From the NCBI GenBank assembly GCA_040080835.1, contig JBEBHP010000010.1, forward strand, positions 1 to 64,000: a DNA stretch of 64,000 nucleotides, in the 5' to 3' direction. Made by a program: the position numbers and the translations under genes. This DNA comes from SZUA-430 sp040080835 (GTDB lineage Bacteria; Pseudomonadota; Alphaproteobacteria; Micropepsales; Micropepsaceae). The notes beneath the pieces were generated by a model. That model searched no databases, was not told where the DNA came from, and worked only from the letters and a program-made list of their open reading frames with translations. Positions within the stretch are counted from its first letter, which is position 1. Every line of letters begins with the position of its first letter. Positions 62,364 through 64,000 of the stretch are shown here, piece by piece.

Positions 62364-63323
62364 ATGAGCGCAACCGAAGAGGCGCGTCCCGCAGACGCCA
62401 GTCCGGTGACCTGGGTCGACACACACGTGCCGGCCAGCGTCCGTCCCTATCTCAGGCTTGCCCGCGCAGACCGGCCGATCGGCATCTGGCTGCTGCTGTG
62501 GCCAAGTCTGTGGAGCATCGCACTTGCTTCACCCCAGGCCGTGAAGGAACTTTCAGTGTCGGATGTCGGGCTGACCGCGTTCATTCTCAAGCTGATGGTG
62601 CTGTTTGCGCTGGGTGCGGCTGTCATGCGCGGCGCGGGCTGCGTCTACAACGACATTGTCGATCGCGATATCGATGCGAAAGTCGCGCGTACTGCCGGCA
62701 GGCCCATTCCGTCAGGCCAGGTGACGCTGCAATCCGCGTGGTCGTTCCTGATCGTGCTGTTGCTGATCGGGCTGTTGATCCTTGTCAGCCTCAACAATTT
62801 CTCGATTGCACTCGGGGCCGCATCGCTGATCCCAATTGCAATCTATCCCTTCATGAAGCGCATCACGGACTGGCCGCAGGCGTTTCTGGGGCTCACGTTC
62901 AACTGGGGAGCCATGCTTGGCTGGTCGGCTGTGTTGGGAGGATTGGCACTCGCTCCCATGCTGCTGTTCTTCGGCTGCTTTTTCTGGACATTGGGCTACG
63001 ACACGATCTATGCGCATCAGGACAAGGAAGATGACGCGCTGATCGGCGTGCACTCCACAGCGCAGCTTTTCGGGGACAGTACAAAGACCTGGGTCGGCGG
63101 CTTTTACCTGATGGCATGGCTGCTGTTGACCGCATCGGGCTGGCTTGCGGGTCTTGGTTTCGTCTACTATGCCGGGGTTGCGGCTGCGGGCGCACATCTC
63201 GCTTGGCAGGTTTACCGTCTCGATATCAACGATGGCGCCAATTGCCTGCGACTGTTCAAGTCAAATCGGGACTTGGGACTTGTCATGTTCCTCGCTATTG
63301 TCGGCGGCATCGTATCACTCTGA
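62364..63323 (+). CDS. ubiA: 4-hydroxybenzoate polyprenyltransferase
   Basis: 319 residues and about eight membrane helices. The first Asp-rich motif is NDIVDRDIDAKVARTAGRP and the second DTIYAHQDKEDDALIGVHS, as in UbiA of the ubiquinone pathway. The ATG at 62364 gives MSATEEARP and the usual start. The same frame is open upstream to 60036, but that part is antisense to rsmE and gshA and is not coding. A MAPEG gene follows after 10 bp. Confidence 0.95.
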   Translation: MSATEEARPADASPVTWVDTHVPASVRPYLRLARADRPIGIWLLLWPSLWSIALASPQAVKELSVSDVGLTAFILKLMVLFALGAAVMRGAGCVYNDIVDRDIDAKVARTAGRPIPSGQVTLQSAWSFLIVLLLIGLLILVSLNNFSIALGAASLIPIAIYPFMKRITDWPQAFLGLTFNWGAMLGWSAVLGGLALAPMLLFFGCFFWTLGYDTIYAHQDKEDDALIGVHSTAQLFGDSTKTWVGGFYLMAWLLLTASGWLAGLGFVYYAGVAAAGAHLAWQVYRLDINDGANCLRLFKSNRDLGLVMFLAIVGGIVSL

Positions 63324-63333
63324 GGGGAACAGA

Positions 63334-63780
63334 ATGGACGCGCTTCCAGTCATCTCGCCTGTCGCAGCACTCGTGCTGTTTGCCATCTGGGCCATTCTGA
63401 TTGTCTCGCTGATTGGTGTCTGGCGTGTCGGTCAACTGCTTACGGGCAGCGTGCCACAAGGCGGATTCAAGCCCGGAACGCAGCATGGCAGCGACACCTA
63501 CTGGCGCCTGAACCGTGCGCACATGAACGCCGTCGAAAACCTTCCCGTCTTTGCAACCGTCGTGCTGGCAGGGCTTGTATTGAACGTGCAGGAACCAATG
63601 TTCCAGACGCTTGCCACGGTCGTGCTTTTTGCGCGCATCGCCCAGTCGCTACTTCACATCAGTTCAGGCCTGCAGGCCGTCATCATGTTGCGCTTCCTGG
63701 CCTATCTGGTACAGGTTGTGGCAATGCTCGGCCTTGCGGTAATTGACCTTCGTGCCTCGGGCTTCGTTCTTCCATTCTAG
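63334..63780 (+). CDS. MAPEG family membrane protein
   Basis: 148 residues with four hydrophobic segments. The family marks are QHGSDTYWRLNRAHMNAVENLPVFA and FARIAQSLLHISSG (Arg/Asn/Glu positions that bind glutathione in eukaryotic homologues). Bacterial members may act on glutathione-linked or lipid substrates; the function here is unknown. The ATG at 63334 has GAGGGG upstream. It lies between ubiA and a desaturase gene, 10 and 12 bp apart. Confidence 0.88.
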   Translation: MDALPVISPVAALVLFAIWAILIVSLIGVWRVGQLLTGSVPQGGFKPGTQHGSDTYWRLNRAHMNAVENLPVFATVVLAGLVLNVQEPMFQTLATVVLFARIAQSLLHISSGLQAVIMLRFLAYLVQVVAMLGLAVIDLRASGFVLPF

Positions 63781-63792
63781 GACGCCGTTGAA

Positions 63793-64000
63793 ATGACACT
63801 TGCTGCTGCCCAGTTCCTGACGCCGGACGAGCTCGCCTCGTTGCGGCGGCGTTCCGATTTCAGAGGGCTATGGTGCGTTTCTCATGCATGGCTCGTCATC
63901 TTCGGTGCGATGGCTGCCCTGGCGTGGTTTCCAAATCCGATGGTATGGGCTGTCGGCATTGTGCTGGTCGGCGCACGCCAATTGGGCCTTGCCATTTTGA
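63793..64000 (+). CDS. Fatty acid desaturase, N-terminal part (cut by window end)
   Basis: The frame from ATG at 63793 stays open to the window end (69 codons). It reads MTLAAAQFLTPDELASLRRR, then two hydrophobic stretches (AWLVIFGAMAALAWFP and MVWAVGIVLVG) and ends ARQLGLAIL. This order, with a membrane pair just before the first His box (expected HDAAH immediately after the cut), fits membrane fatty acid desaturases. The diiron His boxes themselves are outside the window. Confidence 0.75.
   Translation, partial: MTLAAAQFLTPDELASLRRRSDFRGLWCVSHAWLVIFGAMAALAWFPNPMVWAVGIVLVGARQLGLAIL

Noticed and set aside
1..64000. CRISPR arrays, tRNA or rRNA genes, complete insertion sequences
   Set aside because: I looked for regularly spaced repeats, cloverleaf patterns and transposase frames and found none that I could support.

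Overview
The window looks like chromosomal DNA of a Gram-negative alphaproteobacterium. The reasons are high G+C coding with dense ATGA/GTGA-type overlaps; the typical alphaproteobacterial order ctaC-ctaD-ctaB-(small membrane gene)-ctaG-ctaE-DUF983-surf1 followed by thrC and an M16 protease; the trio ispH-thrB-rnhA; and gshA-rsmE next to ubiA. A TonB-dependent receptor and an RND pump confirm an outer membrane. The many oxygenase, SDR, acyl-CoA and hotdog genes and the interspersed palindromic repeats fit a Caulobacterales-, Micropepsales- or Sphingomonadales-like lineage, but the order cannot be fixed by reading alone.

Layout. 1-3400: an unusual, lower-G+C stretch with a perfect 61-bp tandem duplication and two unrecognised multi-pass membrane proteins. 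3.4-8.5 kb: housekeeping genes argS (carrying an in-frame palindromic repeat), a secreted protein, then ispH, thrB and rnhA. 8.9-13.2 kb: a TPR-sulfotransferase and a TonB-dependent receptor, closed by a strong terminator. 13.2-18.5 kb: a peroxiredoxin, a DsbD-N-like periplasmic protein, a YqgE/AlgH protein and a large membrane PAS-GGDEF-EAL protein. 18.6-28.8 kb: a long minus-strand run for cytochrome c oxidase and its assembly factors that continues into thrC, an M16 protease, a RimJ-like acetyltransferase and an FKBP isomerase. It includes a 46-50-residue membrane gene. 29.2-34.4 kb: a tightly packed plus-strand run tldD, Rieske oxygenase, class C beta-lactamase-like hydrolase, cytochrome P450.

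34.4-39.8 kb: a yjbR gene behind fused remnants of two decayed genes, an amidohydrolase, and divergently an acyl-CoA ligase with a metallo-beta-lactamase-fold hydrolase. 39.8-44.7 kb: an RND pump (adaptor and permease) with a divergent TetR regulator and a duplicated operator. 44.7-51.4 kb: small membrane proteins, a DUF1993 protein, an EamA exporter, a DUF885 remnant, a GlsB/YeaQ protein, a 2-hydroxyacid dehydrogenase and a hybrid histidine kinase. 51.4-57 kb: an accessory-looking zone with a PAS gene broken by one amber codon, palindromic repeats, an SDR/hotdog pair, a GDPD-family phosphodiesterase, a lone low-G+C membrane protein and a BrnT/BrnA toxin-antitoxin pair. 57-59.8 kb: an SDR, an MBL-fold/cupin pair and a divergent MarR regulator with a doubled palindromic operator. 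60-64 kb: gshA and rsmE (minus), ubiA, a MAPEG protein and the start of a fatty acid desaturase (plus).

The strongest candidates for a second look are the repeat inside argS, the unknown membrane-protein pair at the left end, the tldD-oxygenase-P450 run, the phytanoyl-CoA dioxygenase/esterase fusion remnant, the amber-split PAS gene and the two clear operator regions. I found no CRISPR array, no complete insertion sequence, no prophage, and no rRNA or tRNA gene.
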